From assembly GCA_030062745.1 (NCBI GenBank), contig CP099845.1, positions 19,012,903-19,076,902 on the forward strand: a stretch of 64,000 bases of DNA. The letters are read 5' to 3'. A program made the translations under genes and the position numbers. Within the stretch, counting starts at the first letter, position 1; every line of letters begins with the position of its first letter. Below the pieces are notes generated by a model. The model was not told the DNA's origin and did no database searches. It was given only the letters and a program-made list of their open reading frames with translations. Positions 1 through 13,500 of the stretch are shown piece after piece. Source of the DNA: Capitulum mitella. Taxonomy: Eukaryota > Arthropoda > Thecostraca > Pollicipedomorpha > Pollicipedidae.

Positions 1-235
1 CAGTCCAGACTGCTTTATTGTATCTTTCCGCATTGTTACTACCTACAAAGTGCCTTTTCTGGCTTTTCGCAACGAAGACCGTCCGCCAATGAATTGCACC
101 ACTGAATGATGGGTTTAAGGTACAGGCTTTAAGGTACATTGGGGTTTAAGGTACATAATCTGAGCCCTAACTCACCCACGCAAACCACTGGGTAAAATGT
201 ATTCTAAAAAATGTCGTCATTTTGTCATCCGCATT
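1..235. other. No recognised feature
   Basis: Non-coding AT-rich sequence. A short phrase (gtttaaggtaca) recurs around 110-155, but nothing else is recognised. Confidence 0.5.
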
Positions 236-615
236 TATCCGCTCACCATTTTGGCACGTCGCCTTTTTGCATGTTACCATTTTGCCTTTCGCCGTTTAGC
301 TGTTAGCTGTAGACATTAAAAAAGGTGACACGCCATTTTGGCGTGTCGCCTTTTTTAATGTCGCCATTTTGCCGTTCGCCATTTGGCCATTCGCCATTTT
401 GGCGTGTCGCCTTTTTAGCGTGTCGCCATTTTGCCGTTCGCCATTTTGGCGAGTCGCCATTTTTGCATGTCGCCATTTTGCCTTTCGCCATTTGGCCATT
501 CGCCATTTTAACGTGTCGCCATTTTTACACGTCGCCCTTCAGCATTTGCCATCCCGCATTCGTCCAAAAAGACATTCGCCATTTCTACGTTTCGACATTT
601 TGTTCGGACATCAAT
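236..615. repeat. Minisatellite of CGCCATTTTG-type units
   Basis: Short units of the form cgccattttg followed by a few variable bases (cgttcgcc, gcgtgtcgcc, catgtcgcc) recur roughly every 12-18 bases. The array gives open frames on both strands with repeated peptides such as SPFLMSPF, which are a by-product of the repeat and not genes. It contains a long hairpin at 313-361, listed separately. Confidence 0.85.
313..361. repeat. Near-perfect inverted repeat, 23-nt arms
   Basis: Arm 313-335 starts acattaaaaaagg and ends acgcca; arm 339-361 is its reverse complement except at one position, which would be a G-U pair in RNA. The spacer is three bases (ttt). It sits inside the minisatellite and flips the repeat unit, so a local inversion during array growth is a simple explanation. 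Confidence 0.8.
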
Positions 616-3600
616 GTCCCCTGCCATTTATATGCATGGATGGCGGAAATGGCCCTTGGGAAAAATCACCATATGTTGCCGTAATCAAAAACGTTGCTGC
701 ACTTGAAATCTCAGACGCCATTTTACCCGGCACAAAACGAAAAATTTTCGGCGAAAACGTATCCAAAAGATTACTCAAGCTACCGTTTCCTTTTCTGAGC
801 GAACCTTCAGCTTAAATTATTGTCGAAATGAAAGGTGGTATTCATGTCACACAGAATGGGCATTCCCTTGGATTTTATGGCTGTTCGAAAACTGTGGGAA
901 CAACTGCAATGCAACAAAAAAGTTTTATATTTCTAGCACAAAAATATGCGGCATTCTTTCCCGATTTCGCCTGTTTGCTTAAAATTGGACAATTACGTCC
1001 TTTATCACATATCCAGTTGTTTAAAGCAATGAAGGTGCAAAGTCACTACAACGATACACAAAAATGGGTGATCTACATTTCATGGTTCTTCAGATATTTT
1101 AACCATTACGCGACACAGAGAATGACATTTTCTAAAGCACATGACACGTGGGTTTTCGGTGGACTGGCTGGGACCGTGCTGATCCGTTTCAATTCAGGGT
1201 TATTATACAGCGGACTGAGGTACCTTTTCCGTGGACAATTATTACCGGTGCTTTAAGACGCAGCATACAACTTTTTTGTAACCATGTGGTTGGTAGCACT
1301 ATATGGACACTGAACAATGCTGTGTAGTGTAGGACACTACACATACTGTGTCGCATCAACAGCAAAGCGGATGTGAAAGCGAGTTTCTAAATAAATCATA
1401 AACAAGGAGTGGGTTGTTTGTCATCTCCGGAGAATGGGGTTTGGGTCCCGTGCCAGTGACTGTAAAATACGTCTTTTGTTTTTTGTGGGAAGTTTTGTGA
1501 AGAGTGGGGTGAAAAGATCATCAGACTTATAAAAAAATAATGTAGCCAAATGTTTATTTCACAATAATATTGAGAATTTCAGAACACTGCGTACTCTGTG
1601 TTCCTTCTATTTTAATTCACTACATTCAAATATTCACTCACTGGGATAGATATCAATGAGAGGATGGCGTTTTTCTTCCTTTCAGCAGCAAACATTCAAC
1701 CTCCACGACAGACAACTCGCACTTATTTGTCCGTGATCATCTTGACTTTCCTCGGAGAACTACGTCTTCCCTTCGCTTACCTAATCCGTGTACCCAACAG
1801 AGAGGAATATTACTAAAGCACAGACGACGAAACAAAAGAAGAGATGTGAAGGAGACCACAAGAAGATTTTGTGATCCTTTTTTCCAATTTTTTTTCACAC
1901 GTAGATTTACAAGATAGATATCCCGGACAAACGCCGTTCCCACGTCTGCCATGTGAAAGATTCCTCCCTAGTCACAGCCTCTAAAAGATAGCCGTGGATG
2001 TCATCATGATGTTGGACATCGAAGGCCAACTCCTGCCTGGCCAACAACGTGAAAGATGACGAAAAATGGAGATGAGGTAGCTGATACAACACATGATGGG
2101 CACTGCCTGCACTTCGTTTGTCACGGGTATATTTTCACGCTTGAAGCTCTTATAGCGAGTGTACCGAAAGAGCATCACCCTTGAACAGTGGCACACTATT
2201 TCACCAAAAACCTTCAAAATGGTGTAAACAGTACAAACATGAAAACGTTTCAAGTTTTAAGATTAGTTCCAAGTTTGAACGTCACGCATGCCCAGGATAA
2301 TGTTCGCTGTCATTGCTGAGCGGTTCAAAGATCCGTGGAAAAATACGTCTTAACGGGACCCTTTATCTACCGTCTGAGGGTAAAAATATAAACCCCATCA
2401 AAGCTATGTGACCGACAGACTAAGATAACGAAGCGCGAATGCAACCCCCCCAAAAAAACGTACAGAAATGGTCTACCTCCTAGTGAAAATGTCCTCGCAA
2501 TGCACAGTGGTTGCAAAGTTATTAACCTTCAGAAATGGTAACGGCCGGGATAACGAGTGCCAGTCACATAATTGACTTCTTTTTCTGCTAGATGAAAACT
2601 CACTCAGCCTACGTCTTTGATAGTAATCGGTACGGCACAACACCAGCTACGGTCTCTCCAGATGACGGTGCTCCATCGCCTTTAATGTCGTTTCGCTCTT
2701 TGCTGACAGCTGTCATACTGAGCGGTAAAAGGTGCAGAACAAGAGAGAGGTTTAGTCCCTTACCCAGTCAACGCGTAACGAGAGTAAATTTTCTGAAGGT
2801 AGGCTATGAAATGAATGGAAAATATTAATAACTCTGCTACTAAAAAGTATTGTCGAGTACGCGCTTTACATTAATTACCGACGGATATCCATATTTTGTT
2901 TTCTAATTACGTAGCCTAGAACAAAAATGGACACACTGAAAATATGCTTAGATCTAGTGCTTCCCAGGACTAGAAACTAGCAAACCATGCCGCAAAGGTG
3001 AAACCCCTTTCCCGCATAACCGCAACCACCTATCTGAAGGGTAACATTTTTGGCAGCATAAGTAATGATGTCGAAAACCACATTCTCCTGTTCCCCAATA
3101 GGGACAAAGTGGCTGCTCCCCATCCTACAACACTGCGCTATTTCTACAGGCTCTATTCAGCCTTGGCATGATAAATGATTCAGCCGCTGGCAAAACGTTT
3201 GCTACCACCTGAGGCAGATTTTTTAGCACGGGAAGGAAGTCCGTATGAATGTCTGAGTGCAGCTGTATCCAGGACATTTTCGCGACCCACAAGCCCTTCA
3301 TCATCACGTCGCGCAGGCATTCTGAGTAAAACCGTAGTTCCATTTCGCGGTATATTTTGCCAAAAGAAACGCGGACAAAAATGAATGTGCCTTCCAGTGA
3401 AAATTATTACAAAAGGCACCATATTTTTGTTCTTATTATTGTTACTGCTATAGTTATTGTTCATGATATTTTTACTGTCATAGTCATATATGCATTACTG
3501 TACAGACCTTATTGTTCCAGTCAGGTTTTGCGCATAATATCGAATACCATTACTTTTATCATCATCCTTACATAATCTTTATATTTAATACAGCGCCAAC

Positions 3601-3650
3601 AGTATTACATAAGTAATAATATAAGTATGCATGATGATGGCACGACCCTC
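616..3650. other. Non-coding, no recognised gene
   Basis: Mixed AT-rich sequence. Open frames here (for example 828-1256 on the plus strand) show no recognisable domain, biased codon use or splice context. If the minus-strand golgin gene continues leftward, this is intronic. Confidence 0.5.
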
Positions 3651-3910
3651 GGCTGAAGCATCGCCCGGACGACCCCTGACCTGGCCGTTGCCGGTGGCCC
3701 CACTGTCCGCCGGCCGGGGCCGGGCGGGGGGGGGGGTGCCGGCCGCACGTGGGACGTGCCCGTCCTGCTGCGCCATTCGGCCGACATGTTTGCTCGGCTA
3801 CGTGTCCATCCGGGTCAGGAGCGTCACGTCCCCAACTGACAGGCGGCAACGGCGGCTGACGGCGCGGCGCGGCGCGGCGCCGCCGGCGCGCGGCGGCCCG
3901 CCTCGCCAGG
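3651..3910. other. GC-rich low-complexity block
   Basis: An abrupt switch from AT-rich to very GC-rich DNA, with a run of eleven or more G around 3725 and a (GCGGC)n stretch near 3865. It leads directly into the GC-rich minisatellite that follows. It could be mistaken for a CpG island, but no exon is attached to it. Confidence 0.6.
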
Positions 3911-4357
3911 CCTGAACCCGGCCGGTCATCCTAACCAGCCTCCCGACCTGACCCCGGCCGGTCACCCTGACGCACACCGCCGCACCTGACCCGGAGCTGG
4001 TCATCCTGACTCACACCGCCGAACCTGACCCCGGCCGGTCATCCTAACCAGCCTCCCGACATGACCCTGGTCGGTCACCCTCACTCACACTGCCGGGCAT
4101 GACACGGAGCGGTGATCCTGACTCACACCGCCGCGCCTGGACTGGACTGGTCATCCTGACTCACACCGCCGGGCACGACCCGGAGCGGTCATACTGATTC
4201 ACACCGCTGGACCTGACCCGGAGCGGTTACCGCGACCCGCACCTCAGGACCTGACCCGGCTGGTCATCCTGACTCACACCGCCGGACCTGAACCAGGGCG
4301 GTCACTCTGACTTACACCGCCGCACCTGACCCGGAGCGGTCATTCTGACCAACCTGA
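3911..4357. repeat. GC-rich minisatellite, about 12 units of 36-39 bp
   Basis: Units begin cctgacccgg, continue with agcggtcatcctgac and end with tcacaccgccg. Twelve units can be lined up, with point changes and two recurring variants (ending accagcctcccga or acaccgccgga). A degraded tail of similar words (gactcatccc, ctcaccctc) continues to about 4560. Confidence 0.85.
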
Positions 4358-4570
4358 CCTGTGGTCACACGTCTCTGATTCACCCCGAGTCAGCCTGCGC
4401 CACCGCGCCCCACCTGCAACGGATCGGCCTGACTCATCCCACGCGCCGCGCCCACCCCGCCAGACCCGACCTGGGCTGGTCACTCTGCCTCACCCTCCGA
4501 CCCTGCCGCGCCTGACGCGAATCCGCCACCCTGACCCAGGCGGCACTCAGCCGCGGGGCACGGAGACCCC

Positions 4571-7079
4571 CCCCCGCGGCAATGTTAAAAAATGAGTCAT
4601 GATTGGGGGCTATGGAAGGAAGCCCACTTGCGGGGGGAAGGGAAAATGTTTACAGGGTGGCAGATGTAGGTGCACCTCAGGTCTTTCTGAGAGCCATCAA
4701 CAATGTCCGGTGCGAGTAGTTGCAATACAACATAGTCGTTCTACAGCTTTCGGAAACCATTAGAGTCGGTTGAAATATTCGGAATGAAACACATTCCAAA
4801 AGCGTGCTCACTTTTGATGGAAACTGCCAACAGCGTGACCCGCGTACCAGGATGACGTTTTGGAGGTCGTTTAAATCCAGCTTATCGCAAGTCGCGTAGA
4901 CACGCCAAACCACCGCTGCTGTACGTGCTGTCGGTTACGGCACAGCCCAGGCTAAAAATTGGGGATGTAGGCCTTGCAGCTTTTTATAAAGAGTGTGTTA
5001 TCGTGATGTAACGTGGGTTGATCCACACATTTTGCAGGTCAATACACCGCGGGACGTGACTTCATGAAGTTAGCTTTGCAGGGGCCAATTTTCAGATCAC
5101 ATGCTGCAAATGCATGAAGAGTGGAGCACCGTCTTTATTGTACAAATGATGACAAAGACGGCAAACATAGTGGAAACGTGACAACACCAAAATTCTCACA
5201 TCAGTATTTTCGATCATGATACATTCCAAACTGTTAAAGGCAAATCGAGCTCCGACGCGAAGCTTTTAAGCACTGATGCGGATGTAAAAAATATAATCTG
5301 GAAATGATGAATTTGTCTGAATGTATCGGGAGAGAAAATCAAATAAGTAACTAGACTCGTGGTAAAACTAAACCAGAAGCTTTCATATGTTGATATGTTC
5401 ATATTTTCATATAATATTAACTTCATGAGTATGTCATGCCACCAGTCCGAACACCGACATCTGTAAGGTTTTAAAGAACATTTACATGCTTAAGCAAATA
5501 AACAAAGCTACGTGTTGCAGTATATGACTTAACGTCATTGGCGTCGCTTAACGCAGAGGAAGAGCGGAGGGGAAGCCGAATTCCCCACTCCCTCATGTTT
5601 TTCATGTTCGCAAACAAACACAATAGCACCAAGGGCCGAATTTTGAAACTTAAAAAAAAAAACGCCTTACCAGTTGTTCTAAAAAGAAACGAATGTAAAT
5701 CGAGCGGGAATTTCCCCATATTTTTGATATCCATCAATTTCCGGTCAGCTGGCACATGCGGTTAGCAACCTTTTGTAATCAAGCGTTTCTACCTCCGAAT
5801 GATCAAACTTCACCCGTAGGTTCGTGGGAAATATGGCAAAGCTATACGATTAGGGTCACTTCAGGTCAACCTAGGTCATGTCCAGGTGTCATTTCGGGTC
5901 AACTAGGGGCATGTCAGGTCATAACTTTTGCCAAAGGTCCAGCTGGCTGCCGGCTGCCGGCTGCATGCCAATCACATCTTCTGCGGCTGGTTACAGGGCA
6001 CGACAATGGGACCAAAAAACATGCCAAAAATCGTCATCAGAGGCCATTCTACACACGTGCTTCCAGGAACTTAAAATCTTAGACTTTTTACGTCTTGTTC
6101 GTCATGTTCGAGCACGGATCAGAACTCCGCTTTCCCCACAGTCCCCCAGATTATGATTCTGGAAGCCGATCCGTTAAACCGGCCTACTTTGAACGGACGA
6201 CCTCATTACATCGAGATATATCCATCACTACATCCTTTAAATAACCTGCAAATTCCGTGTACCCACCTGTCACGGATATGGAGGCCGTGAGGTTGCATAT
6301 GCCACCTCCTTTCAATGCGCGCGATTGTTCTCGGCGCCCGTGAAATCATTTCGAGAAATATGTAATAAGCATGTGGCACACCAGTAGCCCCGGGTTATAT
6401 AATATCCACGTTCTTTTGCATTGATAGCCTATTCAGACATACTTTTGACGTCAAAAGATGTTTTCAAGAAATGTTTTCGCCAAATGAAGAAATCCGCCAA
6501 AATATAGAGCCAAGCCCGCAAAAATCGGCCAGTTCTTGGCCTACATAGCTTTATTTGAGTCGGGAAGATAATGAGCTGAAATCATGCGATTTGCACATAC
6601 ATGAACTACTGATGCTCCTATATATCCGAAATAATGTATGTTCTATGAACGTTTCAAACATTGCGAGAGGTCAATGTTGCATTCATCTTCACTGTGCTTA
6701 TTTTTTTTGTTAAGTCTACTACTGTAGGTATTCAAGGACAAAAACATCGCAGTTTTTTATTTTGCTAAAGCTTGCTTATGACCACATTTTAGACAGTTCA
6801 TAATTTGTGTGCAAAAAAAACGCCTAAAAAAACTCGGAATTCAGGCTCACGTCTGCAAATTTAACAAATCTGACCATAATTCAAAATGCGTCCAAACTGC
6901 AACAATCTACATCTCCCCGCTAAACGACAATGAACTAGAACCTGTTGGGGAATGGTTGAGATCTAAGTGAATGGACATTGTTGCTATTTTCAAGCATCCT
7001 CCCCGATCGGCCAGAACAGTATGTGGAAAGTCTCCATTGCCCCTGGAAGACCCGATCTCATTTTAAAGCGCAGCCGCGA
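4571..7079. other. Non-coding, no recognised gene
   Basis: No exon recognised. Around 5850-5940 there is a cluster of AGGTCA-like words (aggtcacttcaggtcaacctaggtcatg), a motif that recurs in repeats across the window. On the minus strand this would be part of golgin intron 2 if the gene model is right. Confidence 0.45.
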
Positions 7080-7430
7080 ACTGATACCAACAACTGTTGA
7101 TGAAACGTGACGTTTCTTCTGTGGAGCCACATTATTTGGAGTTTCAACCATATGAAACGCACCTGCGAGCGAGGCAGTATGCTTCTTTTGAACTAGGTTT
7201 GAAAAAAGACCACCAATGAGCGACGACCACATGGGTACTTGCTTCATTGGAACTAGGTTTGGTAGACAGTACCTCTGAGAGACGACCACATGGGTTATTT
7301 CTTCTCTGGAACTAGGTTTGGTCATGAATACCTTACCGTTGAGCGAGGTACTAAATGCGACTGACAGCCACTGCAAGTGATGTTTCTTCCACGGAACTAC
7401 GTTTGAATCTTCAAACGCGGTAGGAGAAAC
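7080..7430. repeat. Tandem repeat, period about 60 bp
   Basis: The word gaactaggtttg, or a one-base variant, starts at 7190, 7250, 7309 and 7394. Between these are shared phrases such as gacgaccacatggg and gagcgagg. Periods are 60, 59 and 85 bases, with degraded units on both sides. Confidence 0.75.
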
Positions 7431-7513
7431 TGCGTGCGAGGCACGGCCGCCATTGCCGCATTATGCCAGGCACGACCGGCATTACACAATTTTAAAACAT
7501 GGAAGTCACCTAC

Positions 7514-7590
7514 CTCCGCGTTGTTTGAGGCGCACGAGCCCTCCAACGTCTTAATCTTTTCCTGTGCTAGCTTCAGCTGCGCTTCATGGT
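7514..7590 (-). CDS. TRIP11: Golgin exon 2 (coiled-coil start)
   Basis: Read on the minus strand, the acceptor is ...attttTCAG before 7590 and the donor is GAG|GTAGGT after 7514. The 77-nt exon completes the split Asp codon of exon 1 and adds 25 codons, ending in phase 0. The peptide is rich in Glu, Lys, Gln and Leu with hydrophobic residues at coiled-coil spacing. Confidence 0.6.
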
Positions 7591-10500
7591 CTGAAAAATA
7601 ATCGGTACAGGATTAACCATACACAGGCGCACTGCACAACACACCTATGAGAGGAACAAGGCCTTTTAGTGGACAAAATTTTTGTTTATGAAAGGATTTT
7701 TCCCTCTGATACTCGCTCCCACGAGGGCTTTCTGGCATAAATGGCCCCTCAAGGAGGTTAATGTGTGACAAGAAAGGAAAATGTACATCAAGATACCTTG
7801 TAAATGCGACGTAAAACCTCCTTCCGAGTCCATTCGGGCACGGGCACGGACTCACAGGTTTTCTGTCCACGACCTCATGTAGAACGATTCGGAATTTCTC
7901 CGTGACTGAACTAGGAGTAGAATCAGTACTCACAAATGACTCCTTTTCGTCAATTCAAAATTTCCCAGGAATGGACTATGACTAGGACTCACAAAGAGGC
8001 AGAATAATGGGCTTGGAACCACACTCAGACTCACGAAACTGTAGAACGGCGAACCAGGACTCACGAAAAGGTAAAACGGCGGACTCACACTCGAACCGAA
8101 ACAAGTCTAACTTAGACCTGGAATCAGATTCAAGCTGAGCTAAGTTACAAGGAGACCTGGCCTAGATATACGTTTATTTTGAATTGCACTAATATCAAGG
8201 CCCATCAAACTTACGAAAAAGGGACAAGAATACACACATAACCTCAGCCACATCTATACGATATCTCACCGCATGTCCATCACAGTCATTGTCACGGACG
8301 CCGTCGCATGTAAGACGTCAAAGTGTTCATATTCAACGAAGAAAAATTACCTACCTTCTCAATAAAAAAGAACAAGGTCACAGATAAAATGGTTAGAACC
8401 GGTTCATATCTGAGCTCATGTAAACACATATAATAACACTGGTTTCTCTATGGATTTTTATGTCTATGGCTCGAAACAGTTGTCATACGAAAGGCGGGAA
8501 AAATGATCACCTTTACCTTCTTGTGTACAGAAAAGTTGAAGCAAGCTCAAGCATAACGCTACTTGCCGAGGCAGAAATGAAACTGCATGGAACGGAATAC
8601 GAAAAGCAGGAAATGCTAGCAAGAAGGCAAATCTATGCGTTCTCTTTATCTATTTTTACTATTTGTAAAACATGCACAGCAGTGTAAGCATAAGTCTTGG
8701 TATATCATGGTAGGTAACTGTACCAAACAATAGTTCTTTAAAATATGTTTTACGCATCAGTTCCGATGGCATTTATAATTGGGAATCGAATATAATTTCA
8801 AAGAAATACTCGGAATCCCTTTTCTTATCCGCTGCGTCTTTCGCGTTCCTCGCAAAAACATTCGATCCCAGCGTGCATTTCTATTTCAGCAGTAAAAAAT
8901 GGCCCCACTGCCCTCTCCCCTCTTCTCTGGACGGAGTCAACCAGCAAAACCAGTAAACGCAATCACATAATCGATGAAAGCCAGAGTCTTGAATGCTTTC
9001 TTGTTGACCTGTTCGGATACAGTCCACAGATGTATCTTGAATTATGTTTCCTGGAATGTATGTATCTTATCTTATATATGTATGTATGTATCTTGGTACC
9101 CCGGGAAATATAACAAGTTACTCAGCCCTTACGTTAAGTTTAAATCGTAACATTACTTCAAAATTAGAAAAATTGCATTTTCTGTGGACCACAACTATTC
9201 GCGGGAACCCAAACCGGTCATCCCCCCCTGCAAATACGGCGAAGCCGCGAATGGATCGGACCTACCCTTAAAAAGGACTATATTTACTGTTTAAAATACC
9301 CCACTATATGCAGACCCTCTACGGGAACAGTAAATACATGTTAACACACAGCTATGCAGTAATACTTCCTGAAAAAATGCACAGGTACATAGATACAGAA
9401 ATACACAAGTATCACTACGTTGTGTACAGTGCTCACCGCGTCGCACATACCTATAGTAGCTGCACAACCTAAGCATCCTAGAACATTTTTCATCGGAAAC
9501 TTGCCGTAAATGCACTACGAACCGCTACGAACATCTTCCGCTGCGGAAAATGCAGCCGATATACTGCGATTTTTTAAATTAATTTCCCCAAGTAAATCGC
9601 GAATACGCCAACTCACGAATGGCGAACTCGTGAATAGCGGTGGTTTACTGTATGTGGGAATTTTGAACGCCTCGGAAGACTTTATCGCAAATTATGTGAA
9701 CAATTCCTGGCGACAGTGGCTTACAGAAAACTGCAAACTGAGAATTGTCCATAGATTTATGACTGCAGTGCTTTGCGAGCCTAACGTAACTTTCTGCCGT
9801 TATGTTACGATATGATGCTTTAACAGCCGACCGATTTTTTGTGACAGCCTGCCTCCAGATAGCTTGACTGGCCGAGGCCAACTGGCAGCAGATGAAGGTA
9901 AATTTGCGACAAAAGTAAAACAAACTGTACTTTAAAATCATCATTATTCACATAAGGGAAATTTACTGATTTGAGTCCAGTGCCCAGACATACATCATGG
10001 GATCAATGACAGCCTGCTGACGATGTATGATTCGTGCCTTGTACGCAGTAACCAGCGCATTTCTCCAGACAGTGAGTAAGCGAAGCGAGTGAACGAAGTC
10101 ATGCAATCGACGAAAACCAGTTTCGAATGCATGCCTGAATGTAACTCGCCGACAAATCTTGAATAACCCTTTCGTAATTCAAAATCTTGGTACCCAGGCA
10201 TATGTTTTAATACAAATCAGTGCTCACACTATGTTTAAATCAGTAACACCAGAAAGACGTCTTGTGCGGCGCGTCACGAGTGAGACCTACTTCGGTGCTG
10301 CTTGCATCAGTATTTTTATTTTTGCTTTTGCATTTCGCAGTACAAAAGGATACTCATCTATCTATTTCAGTACTCTTCATTCGAAGAACTGCACGCTTAA
10401 ACATCACGCGCCACCACGATGTTGTTCGCTGCCATTAATGAACAGTTCAAAAGCACACGTGGAAAAATAGGCTCACTGGTAAACAGGAAATTTGGCTTAC

Positions 10501-13500
10501 TCCAGTACGGTAGTCAAGGAAGTTAGGTGGAAGAAAAGGCTTGTAAGATAAAACACTGCAAATACGCATACATAAACGTTAAAGAATGGAACCATCTCCT
10601 TGTGAAAGCTTCAAGATTCGTTGTCCAATAGCTGCGAAGTCATTAGTCTCCGGCAAGCATTATGGCCGGGCCGGGCCGCTCGATTTGATCCTTTTTCCTC
10701 TCATTCCAGGTTGACTCATTCGGCCTTCGGCCACGCTCAAAATTAACCTTCGCCCATATCGGGAGGGGGGGGGGAGAAGGTGGTGATGCGGCCCCCTGAG
10801 GTTTTCCCAGAAAATCTTACGAACGGTTTGTTCGACCCATCTGAAATTTGGTGTACCTTCTGAGGCATCTTTTCCGCATCTTACGGTGAAAAAATTTCTT
10901 CTTCGTTGCCATGGTAACGACTTATGACATCATAACGGGAACCATGCCAGCCGTTTTGCTCGCCGAAGCAGTCGATTTATAACGGTCTCAATTTTGTCTC
11001 ATTGTAAGACGTCTAAAGTGCACAAATACAATAAAATACATATCAATCGACTCCAAATTGTATGTTCTATAACACTATACATTGATTTAATGGGCTTATC
11101 CTCACTACCAGGGTTGTCGAGGATGTAAACTGAGGTCATGAGCCACGGCGGGAAACACGTCACTTTTTATCTTTGGGAATGCGATAGGAAATAGGTATTC
11201 CAAAACAACCTAACAAATAGGTATCCCAAAACAACCAAAACAACCTATTCGGACAGCTTGAGGTGTATGGGTTCAAATGACATAAATTTGGTGCAATTTA
11301 TCTCTTTTTCGTCACAAGAGGACGCAGTGCAGCAAACGCCTGACTTTTGCTCCGACGGGTGGAGTGGCGTCGGCCGCGAAGTGATGAGTCTACAATATCA
11401 CGGCATGCCTTGCATTATATTTTGCGTCGCATATTATTTCGAAGAAATCTTTTAAGTTAAGGCATCTAAGTTATGATTTTAGCCGATCCGACATCATTCT
11501 AGGTCACTGGCTGGAGATAACAATGGATGACCTAAGATGGCCTTTAAATGTTATTCGGCAATAGTACTTGTTAACTGAGATGCCACATTTTATTTCAGCA
11601 TCTATTGTTATCTCCAAAAAGGCTTCTGCAGCTCCGAAAACACATTTCAGCCGACGACCCCGTATAATAAGCATTGACTTAGCGTGACCCGTATCTGACT
11701 CCATCGGTAAAATACAATCAAATTATGTACAGATAGACCTGTAATTGATTGACGAACACTACGATATCCGTGTCATTTATTCTTTGGCGTTCATGTACGC
11801 TTAAACTCAAAAACGTACCATCTTCTACCAGTTTTTGGCCTTCGACCCGACCTGGGATGTCATCCGTTGACCTGAGACCTTAAAAAGAGATACCAGTGGC
11901 AAGGTCTCATCACGCGAAACGCGCCGATTTTTTCCGCGACGCTCTAGGACGCACGGTGAGAAAATGGCCGGGGGTCGTACCAACCCTCCCCCCATATGTT
12001 CGGGTTCCACAGAAGGCCCTACACGGGCGAAGGTTAAACAAAAAGCACTAGTTGCTGTTGGCGTCAAGAAATTTTCCTCACCGATCAAAAGGTTACACGA
12101 TAATCAAGTAAGTCAACAATCAACGCAACTGTTTTATGAAGGTCTAATAAATGCACATAACTTATATGATAAGTGTATACACACTGCAGACAACACTCCG
12201 TGGACCTGTTATATACAATAACGACTGTTTCCCCTCATCATGCATAACTGGTGCAAATACACGTGTAGCATGATTCATGTTACTAATAATATTCACTTAA
12301 GCTACGCAGGCATAACTGTGACAATTACTGCTAAAATAATCGTTCTTCACGAAGTCTGATTCATGCCAAGCATGTCTAACTCGTGTTTACAGCCACAGAA
12401 TAGCAAAAATGAGTTAACTTAAATTGTCAAAAAGGATCTATCAACATCAGGACTATCTTCCGATCGGAAGTTACTCACCACGTCATCATAGATAACACCA
12501 CCACGATCATGAGTCATGACGATGTCACAAACAAAACCATGGGGCCGATTTTTAAAGCAAGGTCAGTATCCCTGAAATCTGAAACCTGTCGTTTCCTTCC
12601 AACCAAGCGAGTTACATCCTGGCGAACTATACGGAAAGGCCATGAAAGTTCTCTGATCAAGTGGACGATCTTTAGCGGCTTTCAAGGTTGATTTAGATCA
12701 TTTTACAAAACAAACGTGCTTTTAACTGACAAACCGTCTGCAGTTCCAAGAAAATAAATACATTTTTAGATTCGCCCGAGATTATGTTACAGAATCACTG
12801 GAAACCTTTAACCCAATTCACACCAGGGGTTGAATCCGCCCCCTCGGGTTTTTTGCTTGCCAATTCCAGGGTTTTTGACGCAGGTTAACGAAACTTGATC
12901 ACTTTTCCTAACTATTCTTTTTACGCACTGTGACAAAATTAAGAAATTCTTTTATGACCGAGGGCGGAGCCTAGAATGTTTTGGGAGGCAACTCAGGCCA
13001 TTTTAGGCCCTGTTGAGGGTAAGAGGAAAATGTCTGCCAAAAACAGCGTTTTTACGATAGAACTTAAAACTTTATATGGATGTATAGCTAAATAGCTGGG
13101 CAACATGGAAATACGACTTTGTTTATCTGAGGCCACTTTACATAGGTCAGGCCAAGGTCAAATGTCAAAATTTGGTTTTACGTTAATAATTTCGGCGCTA
13201 TTTTTTTAAATGCCAAACTACAAGGATGCCATCCACTTGTGTAACAAGTTTCAGGTTGATATCAGGTCGGCTCACGGAGCTATGACCCAAAATGTCAGTG
13301 CGGGAGCTATGACCTAAAATGTCAGTGCGAGTACCCCATATTATAACAGCCGTAAAAGGGAGTTTTTGAAACGGAGTGAATTTAAATGCTTGAAAACGCT
13401 TACAGATAACATTAAATGCACACGATATCATTTCAAGTGACTCCAAGGTCACTGGAGGTCATCTAAGGTAAACAAAGTTGATCTGAAGAACATGTGACCA

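Noticed and set aside
296-815. Overlapping frames on both strands near the left edge
   Set aside because: Products of the CGCCATTTTG minisatellite, with low-complexity repeated peptides.
828-1256. 142-codon plus-strand frame
   Set aside because: No recognisable domain, no splice or promoter context.
3911-4357. Regular repeats considered as a CRISPR array
   Set aside because: Units abut without unique spacers and the genome is eukaryotic; it is a minisatellite.
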